The notes under the pieces: model-generated
The model's database searches: none
What the model was told of the DNA's origin: nothing
The model's input: the letters and a program-made list of their open reading frames with translations, nothing else
Part shown: piece by piece, positions 46,542 to 55,344 of the stretch
How positions within the stretch are numbered: the stretch's first letter is position 1
Layout: each line of letters opens with the position of its first letter
NCBI RefSeq assembly: GCF_007570825.1
Contig: NZ_SUNB01000001.1
Coordinates: forward strand, 992,001-1,056,000
Source of the DNA: Pleionea sediminis
GTDB taxonomy: Bacteria; Pseudomonadota; Gammaproteobacteria; Enterobacterales; Kangiellaceae
Length of the DNA: 64,000 bases
Reading direction: 5' to 3'
Program-made: the position numbers and the translations under genes

Positions 46542-47777
46542 GTGTTCTCTATTAAAGCCATGAAAAACGTTGTTTTTATACTCACTAGCTTAGTTCTTTT
46601 CGCTGGCTGCGCAACCTCTGTTAAGCAAGTGTCAAAAACAAAGATAATTGAAAAAAAACCACCGAAACTTTCTATCGATCAACCTCTTTTTACAAAAAAA
46701 CCTCAACTTGTTAATGCCGAATCTATATTTTCTCTCACAAAAGAACAGAAAGAAAAATACGAAATTTTCAAACAAGATTATTTAAAAGATATTAAGTTTA
46801 AAGGTAAAGATAAAGTTATAAATTCTCGAATACGCGTGGATACACCAGAAAATTTAATTGTTGGCGCATATCTTGAAAAGATTTCAGAAAACTTTTCTTA
46901 CAAAGGGAAAACTTTAACTGCAAGAGAAACATTAGAAAACTTAAATGGTAACTGTATGTCATTAGCTGTTTTAACGACAGCATTTGCCAAAGCAAAAAAT
47001 ATAGAGATTAGCTATCAACTAGTAACCGAAGCTCCCATTTATCAGAAACAAAATGGAGTAGTTATTAGGGGACAGCACATCAAAAGTAAACTTTATGATC
47101 CTACTTTCAGCCCTAAACCAGGAACATTCACACTCACTAAGCCTTATGTAACCATCGATTACTATCCCAGTTTATTTTCACTAGGTGGAAGACGTGTTAA
47201 TGACGATCAATTTCTTGCTATTTTTTACAACAATAAAGCTGCAGAGTCTTTTATAGATAACGACATTGAATTGGCCTATTGGTACACAGTCGAAGCTATG
47301 CAATATCATTATATTAATGAAGCATCTCTTAATATGCTTGCATTATTATATCAAAAACAAGGGTTAAACAACGAAGCGGAAAGAATTTACTTATTCGGAA
47401 TCGAGCACTCCGATAAGAAAGTCGAACTATTGGGAAACTATCACAGTTTATTAATGAAGCAAAACCGACAGTTTGCAGCATTAAGAGTAGAAGAGAAAAT
47501 GCGTGCTCTGAATGAGCCTAATCCTTTTGACTGGATTGACACAGCTTACGAAGCACTTCAAGAAGGAAAGTTAAGTCGCGCAGAGCGATACTTTTTGAAA
47601 GCTCAAAAGTCAGCGCCCTATTTACACGAAACTTACGCCGGCTTAGCTGCCATTGAATTCTTAAAAGGAGATATTCGCGGATCCAAAAAGCTTTTTAACA
47701 AAGCGATTGATATGTCTTATGAGCAAGAAATAAAAGAGAAATACAAAAATAAAATTTTATCCTTGACGATGAACTAA
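46542..47777 (+). CDS. Transglutaminase-like TPR lipoprotein
   Basis: A 411-residue lipoprotein: the lipobox is 'LFAGC' with Cys23. Residues about 100-220 look like a transglutaminase/cysteine-peptidase-like core ('[22 protein letters not shown]' in pieces, with C138, and 'GQHI' with H179 followed by Asp), and residues about 240-400 are TPR helices. The GTG at 46542 has an AAGGG site nine bases upstream; an ATG at 46560 would also give a good lipoprotein signal. It is probably an envelope protein; whether the core is catalytic is uncertain. It overlaps the convergent tsaD by four bases. Confidence 0.72.
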   Translation: MFSIKAMKNVVFILTSLVLFAGCATSVKQVSKTKIIEKKPPKLSIDQPLFTKKPQLVNAESIFSLTKEQKEKYEIFKQDYLKDIKFKGKDKVINSRIRVDTPENLIVGAYLEKISENFSYKGKTLTARETLENLNGNCMSLAVLTTAFAKAKNIEISYQLVTEAPIYQKQNGVVIRGQHIKSKLYDPTFSPKPGTFTLTKPYVTIDYYPSLFSLGGRRVNDDQFLAIFYNNKAAESFIDNDIELAYWYTVEAMQYHYINEASLNMLALLYQKQGLNNEAERIYLFGIEHSDKKVELLGNYHSLLMKQNRQFAALRVEEKMRALNEPNPFDWIDTAYEALQEGKLSRAERYFLKAQKSAPYLHETYAGLAAIEFLKGDIRGSKKLFNKAIDMSYEQEIKEKYKNKILSLTMN

Positions 47778-48790
47778 CAAGTTAGTTCATCGATTGGCCA
47801 TCGCGGCCGAGCCTTTATTTGCAAAGTTTCTCTTTCACCCATCTTAAACCGGCAATATCCTGCATAAGCGATCATTGCGCCATTATCGGTACAGTACTCA
47901 GGACGAGGATAGAAAACCTTACCACCCACTTTTTGCATTAGTGTTGCAAGCCCGTCCCGTAAGGAAACATTTGCACTAACGCCACCAGCAACCACCAGCT
48001 GCTTATGTCCTGTTTGCTGAATCGCTCGGCGACACTTGATCATTAAAGTATCAACAACAGCCTCTTGAAATGCAAAAGCGATATCAGCCAATGTCTGCTC
48101 CGATTGATCGCTGTCCCTTAACGTATTCGCGGTAAAAGTTTTAAGACCACTAAAACTCATATCTAATCCAGGTCGATCAGTCATTGGTCGAGGAAACTTG
48201 TAACGGCCAGGACGTCCCTTTTCTGCTAACTTCGCTAACATGGGACCTCCGGGGTAACCTAACTCCATTATCTTTGCTGTTTTATCAAAGGCTTCACCTG
48301 CAGCATCATCGATCGATTCACCGAGAATGGTGTAGTTGCCAATACCTTTTACATCGACTAAAAGTGTGTGTCCGCCAGAAACTAACAATGCGACAAATGG
48401 AAAATCAGGTTTTTCTTCTTCAAGCATAGGAGCAAGTAGGTGCCCTTCCATATGATGGACAGCCACTGCCTCAGCACCCCAGGCATAGGCCAATGAACGT
48501 CCAAAAGTCGATCCAACCAATAAAGCGCCAATCAAACCAGGCCCTTGAGTAAAAGCAACAGCATCAATGTCTTGACCTTTAAGGCCGGCTTGTTGAATCA
48601 CCTGCTCCGTAAGTAGGGCAGTTTTGCGAATATGGTCTCGTGAAGCCAACTCTGGCACGACACCGCCATACTCAGCATGAGTTTCAGTTTGGCTGTAAAG
48701 CGCATGCGAAAGGATTCCATGTTCGGAATCGTAGATTGCAATTCCTGTTTCATCACAAGACGTTTCTATACCTAATACTCGAGTTGCCAT
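47774..48790 (-). CDS. tsaD: tRNA N6-threonylcarbamoyladenosine synthase subunit TsaD
   Basis: A 338-residue essential enzyme that transfers threonylcarbamoyl to A37 of ANN-decoding tRNAs, acting with TsaB and TsaE. The ASKHA-fold marks are intact: '[10 protein letters not shown]', '[12 protein letters not shown]', iron-binding His113 and His117 in '[10 protein letters not shown]', 'LLVSGGHT', '[10 protein letters not shown]', 'PGGP' and 'VVAGGVSAN'. In E. coli tsaD is divergent from rpsU; here a thiamine operon and a DUF1704 gene, all on the minus strand, lie between them. Confidence 0.96.
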   Translation of the reverse strand: MATRVLGIETSCDETGIAIYDSEHGILSHALYSQTETHAEYGGVVPELASRDHIRKTALLTEQVIQQAGLKGQDIDAVAFTQGPGLIGALLVGSTFGRSLAYAWGAEAVAVHHMEGHLLAPMLEEEKPDFPFVALLVSGGHTLLVDVKGIGNYTILGESIDDAAGEAFDKTAKIMELGYPGGPMLAKLAEKGRPGRYKFPRPMTDRPGLDMSFSGLKTFTANTLRDSDQSEQTLADIAFAFQEAVVDTLMIKCRRAIQQTGHKQLVVAGGVSANVSLRDGLATLMQKVGGKVFYPRPEYCTDNGAMIAYAGYCRFKMGERETLQIKARPRWPIDELTC

Positions 48791-48868
48791 AGATAATTCT
48801 AGTTACTAATTCTTGAGGTCAGTTTATCATAATTTAAATCAAGCGATGCTTGGCAATATCAGAAATTA

Positions 48869-49705
48869 CTAGGAGAATTGTCTTTCTGTCGCCTGGTCAG
48901 CGACTTGATACCAGATTTGATTGAGTAGCTTTGTCCACTGACAATATATAGTAAAATGCTCAGACGATGCATTAATATTACGGTAACTACAATATTTCTG
49001 AAACAGTAGGTTTGCTTCATCATTCGTTAGCTCATTTATCGTGGCGCAAGAAGCAATATCGACCAAAGGCAATGCTTGTCTGGCGTATTCCCAGTCCAAT
49101 ATCTCACCATTAGCTAATAAGTTTTCAAATGACAAATCCATATGACAAGGACAGTGCGTGTCAATATTTGCAAAATAATTTCGCTCTGGTAACGCTGGTA
49201 GTTCGGCGATTTTGGCCATGTATTTAGTTTGATCACTTATGTTTTCTAACATCGAAAGATATTGCTCAACTTCTTGATAGAGATCCATCGGTTGAAAGTT
49301 CATATTCGAATCATGGATTAAAGATAAAGACTTGGCCGCCAGTTCTATTTTCTTATTTTTCGACCAGGATACATTAGATAAATTACCCGACTCTCGATAC
49401 GGAACGATCAAACAACGGGACTCCTCATCGTGATACGATAAAGGAGGTGTTAGATTTAAATTTTCAGCTTGTTGAGTATTCTTAATAAACACATCGTAAC
49501 TAATCGACAACTCATCTTGTCGTAGACACTTAAGAACCCAAAGTGAGACACCCTTACTCACATTCTTTTTTGATAAAGAGGATGCTTCATCTTTTATCAA
49601 CCAACATTCATTAGTATCGCTTGGTAACGGCGCGACAACTTCAACACCATCGCTAAATATTTCTTCCTGCTTAAACAGCAGAAGAAGTTCTTCGACTGAC
49701 TTCAT
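48869..49705 (-). CDS. APH/choline-kinase-family phosphotransferase, probable thiamine kinase
   Basis: A 278-residue kinase-fold protein. The catalytic loop is 'CHMDLSFENLL' (H-x-D....N, the Brenner motif) and the metal-binding segment 'EILDWEYARQALPLVDIA' (DWE replaces DFG). The fold covers aminoglycoside, choline and thiamine kinases. Its place at the end of a TPP-riboswitch operon, after a PnuT-type permease, points to phosphorylation of imported thiamine, as ThiK does in E. coli. The ATG at 49705 overlaps pnuT by 35 bases; earlier in-frame starts would overlap by 68-77 bases. Confidence 0.82.
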   Translation of the reverse strand: MKSVEELLLLFKQEEIFSDGVEVVAPLPSDTNECWLIKDEASSLSKKNVSKGVSLWVLKCLRQDELSISYDVFIKNTQQAENLNLTPPLSYHDEESRCLIVPYRESGNLSNVSWSKNKKIELAAKSLSLIHDSNMNFQPMDLYQEVEQYLSMLENISDQTKYMAKIAELPALPERNYFANIDTHCPCHMDLSFENLLANGEILDWEYARQALPLVDIASCATINELTNDEANLLFQKYCSYRNINASSEHFTIYCQWTKLLNQIWYQVADQATERQFS

Positions 49706-50321
49706 TGTTTTGTTGACGCCATAATTTTTTCCACTCATAAATTCCATACAAGGTCATAACAAAGTAAACCACCATCAAAAGGCAAGTAACATACAATTCT
49801 TGTTGATAAAATATATAGAATGAAATGGGATTTAATACCAGCCAATAGTACCAATTCTCAAGAACTTTTTGAGCGACCAAATAAGTGGTAAATACCGCAA
49901 ACCATACCGTAAACCCATTAATGTATGGCATATCTGCCTTCAAAATGGAATCAGAGAAAAAGCCAGAAATCAAAGCAACGATCGTTACTATACCAATCCA
50001 TTTCAAATGTCGCTTCACGGACCATCTTGAGATTGGCAGCTCATGAGCTTCTTTGTCAGATGATTCATTTTTGCTATACCTCCAGTGATACCAGCCATAA
50101 ACAGCAATGATTAAATAATAAATATTTAATGCTGCTTCCTGTAATAAATTAGTATCAAAAAATAAAACACTAAATATAGCAGTGCTGACAAAAGCACAAG
50201 GCCAACACCAACTACTGGCCCTTGCGGCAAGAATAATATATGCAATTGAAAGAGCTACAGCGATCACTTCCCAGGTATTTTGTGCCCGCCACTGCTCAGC
50301 CAAAATTTGAAAGAACTCCAT
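49671..50321 (-). CDS. pnuT: PnuC-family permease, probable thiamine transporter PnuT
   Basis: A 216-residue inner-membrane protein with about seven helices and PnuC features: 'WEVIAVALSIAYIILAARASSWCWPCAFVSTAIF' split over the first two helices, 'INIYYLIIAVYGWYHW', and the repeated 'W..P.ng.....W....T..L.A.K..ENWYYWLVLN' pattern. PnuC relatives are facilitators that depend on intracellular phosphorylation to trap substrate. Control by a TPP riboswitch and a downstream kinase indicate the thiamine-specific PnuT type. The start shares a TAATG junction with the thiamine-binding protein gene upstream. Confidence 0.9.
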   Translation of the reverse strand: MEFFQILAEQWRAQNTWEVIAVALSIAYIILAARASSWCWPCAFVSTAIFSVLFFDTNLLQEAALNIYYLIIAVYGWYHWRYSKNESSDKEAHELPISRWSVKRHLKWIGIVTIVALISGFFSDSILKADMPYINGFTVWFAVFTTYLVAQKVLENWYYWLVLNPISFYIFYQQELYVTCLLMVVYFVMTLYGIYEWKKLWRQQNNEVSRRTSSAV

Positions 50322-50578
50322 TACAGTTTAAATTCTGTGATATCAGAATTTAAAAACTTACAGACAAAGATAGCTTTGAACTGCTCTTGATAAACTTCTT
50401 TCATTTCATTCTTGAGTACATCCATGACTAAATCAAATTCCCCGCATATCTGTGTACTCATTGCATTAGTATTTATTGCAAGTCCTTCGTACTGATTTAA
50501 CTTATTAATAAAACCTAAAATATCAACTTTATAACCATCTTTTAATGGATATAAGCTTATTTCAACAGCCAATTGCAT
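50321..50578 (-). CDS. YkoF-like thiamine-binding protein
   Basis: An 85-residue protein matching one ferredoxin-like repeat of the YkoF family: 'AVEISLYPL', then a central 'NTNAMSTQICGEFDLVMDVL' segment, and a C-terminal strand with 'FVCKF'. YkoF binds thiamine or its HMP moiety in Bacillus. There is no signal peptide, so it is cytoplasmic. Its place between the outer-membrane receptor and the permease in the riboswitch operon supports thiamine binding, perhaps handing substrate to the kinase. I choose the ATG at 50578 with AGGTG upstream; a GTG three codons earlier is also in frame. Confidence 0.82.
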   Translation of the reverse strand: MQLAVEISLYPLKDGYKVDILGFINKLNQYEGLAINTNAMSTQICGEFDLVMDVLKNEMKEVYQEQFKAIFVCKFLNSDITEFKL

Positions 50579-50590
50579 AATGCACACCTA

Positions 50591-52723
50591 TTAAAATTGA
50601 GTATTAAAACTAACACCGACTTGTCTGGGGGCTCCTAACTGAAAGTAGGGTTCCGTCGCATAGCCATTTCTTGGGTCATTTCCGAAACTTCCAAACCCTC
50701 GGATATATGTCGTTTCATCGGTCATATTTTTTACCCACACGGTCAGCCGCCAATCCATAGCTTGATAGCCAACTTGAAAGTGAACGAGGTCTGTATGTTT
50801 GTTTCTGAGTTCATGATTATCTGAGAAGAATTCTTTATCTTTTCCTTCTAACGTAAGAACAGAAAACCAATGGTCTGTTGGCACCCATTTACCGGAAAGA
50901 TGATAATTGTAACTGGGTGCTTGCGCTTGCTCTCTCCCATTAATGGTAATGACTTGATCATCTTCGAGTCGCAAAATTTGATCGAGTTCTGTTTCGAGTA
51001 AACCTATAGAACTGTTTAATTCGAAACTTGGGCTTACACGCCAATTAATATCAAGTTCAATACCCTGATTCGTTCCATTATCGACATTACCGACATAACC
51101 AATGAATCCTTGAGTGTCATCATCTCGAGTTATCACTTGCCAATTTTTTGTTTGTTGGTCGTCTCGAGTAATATGAAAAGCAGCTAATCGTAATGATCCT
51201 GCATCATCAAACAATGTTGATTTATAACCTAGTTCATAATTGATACTGGTTTCGCTATCAAACGTTCGATTGATTAAATCGAGTTCAGATTGTGGATTGA
51301 CACCACCCGCTTTGAATCCACGAGCAATGAGGCCATAAACCATAGATTGCTCAGAAAGTGCATGCTGTAGAGAAACACGCCCGCCAATCATTGTTTCATC
51401 CGTCGTTTCACCAAATCCAACATCTTGATAATCTGCTTCTCGAGACTCTACACGGGCGCCGATTACAAGACGAGTATCTTCAGAAATTGAAGATTGTGCT
51501 TCTCCGTACAATGCAACCGTTTTGGTCTCGAAAATTGATTGAAAATCGCCAGATAAATAAGTGTATTGCCGAGTTAAAGCTTCGTCATCTTTTTTCGCAT
51601 ACACCCCAAATATCCAATCAGTTTGCTTTCCCCATAAATTGAACAGTGAATTTGGAAGCCAACGAAGATCTAGATTGATTGTATCCTTATCCCTCAAATA
51701 GCGATCGAAAGAAGAATAACCATCTGGATGAAATCCATCAAATGTCCAGTCCTCATCATAACCATAATCGAGTTGAGAATCTGAAACAGCAACGGAAAAT
51801 TCAAATTCGCTACCTAACGAACTCAAATAATTTCCTTGTACACTCACTGCATCAGTTGCTTGACGATCAAATCCAGGTTCATCAGATAATGTCATTCGAT
51901 TGTTGTCGAGAGAAAATGCATCATAACCATTATCAATATCCCAATGATGCAACGCGATCTTTAAATTAAAGTTTTTATTAACTTGCCAGTCAGTTTTTAC
52001 TCGTGCGTTCAGTTCATCAATATTATCGGTATCATCTCTATTTAAAAATTGATTTTTAATAAAACCATCACTTACCGACTGGTGTAATACAAATCGCATC
52101 GCCGCTGCTTCAGAAATTTCACCACCAACGGCAATACCCGTCGACAAAGAGTTTTGCTCCGCTAAGGAAATGTCGAACCGATCAATTTCTGAACGAGCAG
52201 ATTCTGTTTCCAGATAGATAGCTCCGGCAAGAGAATTAGCTCCAAAACGTGTGCCTTGAGGTCCCCTTAAAACTTCGACTTGCGACAAATCATATAACGT
52301 CGCGCTGCCCATCACGCCAGAAAAATCAATGCCATCGATAAAAAATCCGACACTTGGATTGATCGGGTCTTGAAATTGAGATCGCTCACCTATTCCGCGA
52401 ATTTGTACAAAACGACCGCGGCTAGCTCCAGAATTAAAGTTAACGTTCCCAACGCTTCTTAATAACTGATCCAGATGCTGAGCATTTCGCTCTTTAATTT
52501 TTTCATCAAGAATAACTACCAAGCTAGAAGGTGTTTTATTAATTGGTTGTATCTTCCAGTCAGATCGAACGACTAAGACGTTATCATTCGACGCCATTTC
52601 CGTTTTCGATTTAATTTCATTGCTCTGATTTTTCTCTGATTCATCCAACTCTTCGGACATAATTGAACCAGTAAAAAAAGATACTATAACCACAGTCAAT
52701 ATAGGGTTAGTTGAAAACTTCAT
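50591..52723 (-). CDS. TonB-dependent receptor, probable thiamine/TPP uptake
   Basis: A 710-residue outer-membrane receptor: signal peptide (about 1-23), plug domain ('RFVQIRGIGERSQFQDPINPSVGFFIDGI', 'VEVLRGPQGTRFGANSLAGAI' in parts), then the barrel with a final '...GVSFNTQF' strand. It resembles the FpvA/'TonB-dependent receptor' group with 'RGPQGTRFG', not the tandem pair earlier. It is the first gene after a TPP riboswitch, so its substrate should be thiamine or a phosphorylated form. That is inferred from regulation and operon partners; such riboswitch-controlled receptors have been described in other bacteria. Confidence 0.9.
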   Translation of the reverse strand: MKFSTNPILTVVIVSFFTGSIMSEELDESEKNQSNEIKSKTEMASNDNVLVVRSDWKIQPINKTPSSLVVILDEKIKERNAQHLDQLLRSVGNVNFNSGASRGRFVQIRGIGERSQFQDPINPSVGFFIDGIDFSGVMGSATLYDLSQVEVLRGPQGTRFGANSLAGAIYLETESARSEIDRFDISLAEQNSLSTGIAVGGEISEAAAMRFVLHQSVSDGFIKNQFLNRDDTDNIDELNARVKTDWQVNKNFNLKIALHHWDIDNGYDAFSLDNNRMTLSDEPGFDRQATDAVSVQGNYLSSLGSEFEFSVAVSDSQLDYGYDEDWTFDGFHPDGYSSFDRYLRDKDTINLDLRWLPNSLFNLWGKQTDWIFGVYAKKDDEALTRQYTYLSGDFQSIFETKTVALYGEAQSSISEDTRLVIGARVESREADYQDVGFGETTDETMIGGRVSLQHALSEQSMVYGLIARGFKAGGVNPQSELDLINRTFDSETSINYELGYKSTLFDDAGSLRLAAFHITRDDQQTKNWQVITRDDDTQGFIGYVGNVDNGTNQGIELDINWRVSPSFELNSSIGLLETELDQILRLEDDQVITINGREQAQAPSYNYHLSGKWVPTDHWFSVLTLEGKDKEFFSDNHELRNKHTDLVHFQVGYQAMDWRLTVWVKNMTDETTYIRGFGSFGNDPRNGYATEPYFQLGAPRQVGVSFNTQF

Positions 52724-52747
52724 ATAGAAAAATATGCCTCACAAATT

Positions 52748-52757
52748 TTAATACCGG
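52748..52757 (-). promoter_or_regulatory. Expression-platform segment of TPP riboswitch
   Basis: On the minus strand this ten-base element (CCGGTATTAA) is exactly complementary to a segment inside the aptamer (TTAATACCGG at 52807-52816). It overlaps the left arm of a local hairpin in which TGTCTC can pair with GAGGCA, covering the receptor's ribosome-binding site. The layout fits translational control. Confidence 0.6.
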
Positions 52758-52794
52758 AGACACCAGAATAGGATAATGTGAAAGCAACTGACTG

Positions 52795-52882
52795 ACCATT
52801 CCTACGCCGGTATTAACCGGTTCAGGTTCAAAGGGTTCGCTAGACGTCTCAGCGGACAATAAAGTTGGCCGCACCCCTTGGT
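52795..52882 (-). ncRNA. TPP riboswitch (THI-box) aptamer
   Basis: On the minus strand the conserved THI-box elements appear in order: GGGGTGC, GCTGAGA, then CCCTTTGAACCTGAACCGG followed by TTAATACCGGCGTAGGAA. P1 is closed by ACCA/TGGT at the two ends. These are the universally conserved TPP aptamer blocks and leave little doubt. It lies about 70 bases upstream of the outer-membrane receptor gene and a good promoter precedes it. It should shut down the thiamine-uptake operon when TPP is abundant. Confidence 0.95.
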
Positions 52883-52907
52883 AAACATGTTGAAAATCTC
52901 AGGCGAC

Positions 52908-52935
52908 ATTATAGAGCAACTGATGACATTCCCAA
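52908..52935 (-). promoter_or_regulatory. Sigma-70 promoter of thiamine operon
   Basis: On the minus strand TTGGGA (-35) and TATAAT (-10) are 16 bases apart, placing the transcript start a few bases before the TPP aptamer's first helix. The position fits exactly what the riboswitch needs. Confidence 0.65.
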
Positions 52936-52967
52936 AGCTATGCCTGAGTGTAATTAGGATGGATTAT

Positions 52968-54251
52968 TTAATAAACCTCTCCGACATTACTGAGTAAGTG
53001 GTGATAATGTTGATATACCTTGGACATATCAATAGAGTTAAGAAAAGACGAGTAAGACAGATAGCACAGCAAGAATCGCAAATCCGAGGCCCATTTTGGT
53101 AAAAACCGTGGACGGCGGCACAGTCCTAATGAGCGCAAATAAGAAAGCGTCGGTAAATCTTCTATGTCTAATCGACCCGCAAATAATAATTGTATCGCAT
53201 CAGCCCTTCCATGATTAACAGCAGCTTTCATAAAGTTGTGAACACGCAGTAATCCATCCAAGTACACAATGTCTTTAGTAAACGGTGCCCCACCGGATAT
53301 CACACCGCCGCGAAAAACACGCCGCGTTGACTCATAAGATTGATCGGGAACATTTGTGCGCTCTAAAAAGTAACGGTAAACATCAATAAAGTTGGCTCCA
53401 TCGATCGCCATTTGAATAGCTACAACACGGTCTGCTAAACGAGTCATTCGATCGAGATCCAAGGTTCCCGTAATATATTCCGCGAACACAGCCAAACCTT
53501 CTTGAGTTTTAGTGGCTCCAGGGTGTGCTAACGACAATAAACTTAAATTTCCCTCAGTTCGACCATTTAAAATGGTCGCGACGTGAATGTAAATTTCATG
53601 TTCAATGAGTTGTTTAATATCGTTGTCTGAAAAACACGCTGTTCGTCGAATTCGCACTTTTTCTGCACTAGCAAGAGCATTGGCAGATAAGTCTTCAACA
53701 ACAAGAATTTCAGGAGCTTCATTGCCAAACGTCGCGCTTGTCACTTGTCGCATTTCTTCCGCTAAAGTCGATGCCAATATGCAGGCCTCTGGCGGCTCTC
53801 CCAAATCCATTTTAGAAATAGGCTTCAACAGCTCCAAATAGCGTCGTGCCAGATCAAGAGCGCTCGTTTTCTCATCTTTCAGTAAAGCTTTAGGTTCACC
53901 ATACAACATTTTGGAGTTTTCAAAAAATCCGGAGGTACCTCGTGAATCCAACATATCAATGGTCGTAAGCAAGATGTCACATACCTGTTCCATCCAGTTA
54001 TCTGCAGGGGTATCGCCCAACTGAGTTTTTAGTTTATTAAGTGCATCTCTTGCCGGCTTTCCCTCAAATGGCTCATAAGTCACTTCGGGCAATTTCTCTG
54101 CCTTGGCGTCAAAAAAAGCTTGCTTCGCGCTTATTGGCCAACCAACGAGCGACAAAACCTGAATATTTTTGCCTACTTGAAGTAATTCATCCGACAGTTT
54201 GCACAATCGTGCTCTCTCTCGAGTTTCCCAAGATGTCGATTTTTGACTCAT
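52968..54251 (-). CDS. DUF1704 QEGLA-motif putative metallocarboxypeptidase
   Basis: A 427-residue protein of the 'flavohemoglobin expression-modulating QEGLA motif' family (DUF1704). It has the metal-type motif H218-E-I-Y-I-H223 (HExxxH) and, 27 residues on, 'TQEGLAVFAEY' with Glu251, the combination found in the vertebrate tubulin tyrosine carboxypeptidase MATCAP1, which belongs to this family. A zinc peptidase role is therefore likely by homology; the bacterial substrate is unknown. I choose the ATG at 54251; an in-frame TTG two codons upstream is possible. Located between the thiamine operon and rpsU, divergent from rpsU. Confidence 0.85.
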   Translation of the reverse strand: MSQKSTSWETRERARLCKLSDELLQVGKNIQVLSLVGWPISAKQAFFDAKAEKLPEVTYEPFEGKPARDALNKLKTQLGDTPADNWMEQVCDILLTTIDMLDSRGTSGFFENSKMLYGEPKALLKDEKTSALDLARRYLELLKPISKMDLGEPPEACILASTLAEEMRQVTSATFGNEAPEILVVEDLSANALASAEKVRIRRTACFSDNDIKQLIEHEIYIHVATILNGRTEGNLSLLSLAHPGATKTQEGLAVFAEYITGTLDLDRMTRLADRVVAIQMAIDGANFIDVYRYFLERTNVPDQSYESTRRVFRGGVISGGAPFTKDIVYLDGLLRVHNFMKAAVNHGRADAIQLLFAGRLDIEDLPTLSYLRSLGLCRRPRFLPKWASDLRFLLCYLSYSSFLNSIDMSKVYQHYHHLLSNVGEVY

Positions 54252-54372
54252 AATCAATGCTTTAAGCGTATCGAATTCACATCACTGAGTATAACTCTCT
54301 TTTCTTTCGCAACCGTAATGAATTATTCGCTCCAACTTGAATAAATAACTGTGTGCAAATTAGCCATTATTT

Positions 54373-54401
54373 TTGCATTCTGGCTGGAAACCCATTATGA
54401 T
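54373..54401 (+). promoter_or_regulatory. Sigma-70 promoter of rpsU operon
   Basis: TTGCAT (-35) and TATGAT (-10) are separated by the ideal 17 bases, about 95 bases upstream of rpsU. It should drive rpsU-yqeY and reading into dnaG. The leader carries a short GC-rich hairpin (CCCTC / GAGGG near 54408-54424). Confidence 0.75.
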
Positions 54402-54497
54402 CGGCGCCCCTCTCTCTTGGAGGGCTTTGAATCTCCCAAAATGCGGGCATTCGGAGTATTTTATCAACAATCCAACTATTTAAGGTGGTGATTTTTC

Positions 54498-54713
54498 ATG
54501 CCAAGCATAAAGGTAAAGGAAAACGAGCCGTTTGACGTGGCAATACGCCGTTTCAAGCGTTCTTGCGAGAAAGCCGGAATTCTGGCTGAAGTTCGACGTC
54601 GTGAGCATTACGAAAAACCAACTTCAGTTCGCAAGCGCAAAAAAGCAGCAGCTGTTAAGCGTCACGCTAAAAAGGTAGCTCGCGAGAGCATCCAGCGTAA
54701 ACGCATGTACTAA
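54498..54713 (+). CDS. rpsU: 30S ribosomal protein bS21
   Basis: A 71-residue, very basic protein. '[19 protein letters not shown]' (given in part), '[16 protein letters not shown]', '[19 protein letters not shown]' and the final 'RKRMY' are almost invariant in gammaproteobacterial bS21. It binds the 30S platform and helps initiation. A strong AAGGTGG site precedes the ATG. It opens the classic macromolecular-synthesis operon. Confidence 0.98.
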   Translation: MPSIKVKENEPFDVAIRRFKRSCEKAGILAEVRRREHYEKPTSVRKRKKAAAVKRHAKKVARESIQRKRMY

Positions 54714-54750
54714 GCGATCGTTTCCGAATTTCGATTAGGACCTTTAGCAT

Positions 54751-55200
54751 ATGGCCGCATTACTTGATCAGATCAACGATGCGATGAAAGATGCGATGCG
54801 TGCCAAGGCAAAAGACCGCCTTGGCACCATTCGACTTGTCACCGCAGCCGTCAAACAACATCTTGTTGATAACCGAGTCGATGATATAGACGATGCTACC
54901 TTGCTTGCTATTTTAGATAAAATGGTAAAGCAGCGACGCGAGTCTATTAAGGCATTTAATGATGCCGGTCGGACAGAACTTGCCGACAAAGAACAAGCTG
55001 AAATTGATGTTCTTACCGAATTTTTACCTCAACCATTGAGTGATGAAGAAATTGCTCAGTTGATTGATAAAGCCGTAGAGAGCACAGGCGCCGAAACCAT
55101 GCGCGATATGGGCAAAGTAATGGGTGTACTAAAACCCAAATTACAAGGCCGCGCTGACATGGGTGCCGTTAGCGGCAAAATAAAAGCAAAGTTGGGATAA
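54751..55200 (+). CDS. yqeY: GatB/YqeY domain protein
   Basis: A 149-residue protein of the YqeY family: 'LLDQINDAMKDAMRAKAKDRLGTIRLV', 'KMVKQRRESIKAFNDAGRTELADKE', 'YLPQPLSDEEI' type segment (here FLPQPLSDEE), and 'MGKVMGVLKPKLQGRADMGAVSGKIKAKL' in pieces, which corresponds to the tRNA-binding tail of GatB. Its biochemical role is unproven; commonly it sits between rpsU and dnaG, as here. Length is standard. Confidence 0.95.
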   Translation: MAALLDQINDAMKDAMRAKAKDRLGTIRLVTAAVKQHLVDNRVDDIDDATLLAILDKMVKQRRESIKAFNDAGRTELADKEQAEIDVLTEFLPQPLSDEEIAQLIDKAVESTGAETMRDMGKVMGVLKPKLQGRADMGAVSGKIKAKLG

Positions 55201-55217
55201 ATACCCAGTTGCGACTT

Positions 55218-55244
55218 GAAAAGCGTGCTTGCGGTACGCTTTTC
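55218..55244 (+). terminator. Hairpin between yqeY and dnaG
   Basis: A nine-base perfect inverted repeat (GAAAAGCGT / ACGCTTTTC) with a nine-base loop lies 18 bases past yqeY. It may reduce read-through to dnaG, as the partial terminator in this operon does in E. coli, or protect an RNA end. The U-run is only the TTTT within the stem. Confidence 0.55.
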
Positions 55245-55344
55245 ACAAACTTGATAACATTAGCGTTAATCGCCTTGTTGGTTTTCCAATTCTGGATACA
55301 CTCCTGCATACTATTATAAACATTTGATTCTTGACGGATACTCA

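Noticed and set aside
54405-54425. A GC-rich hairpin in the rpsU leader considered as an upstream terminator.
   Set aside because: It lies downstream of a good promoter, has a short stem and no U-run, so it is more likely a leader hairpin.
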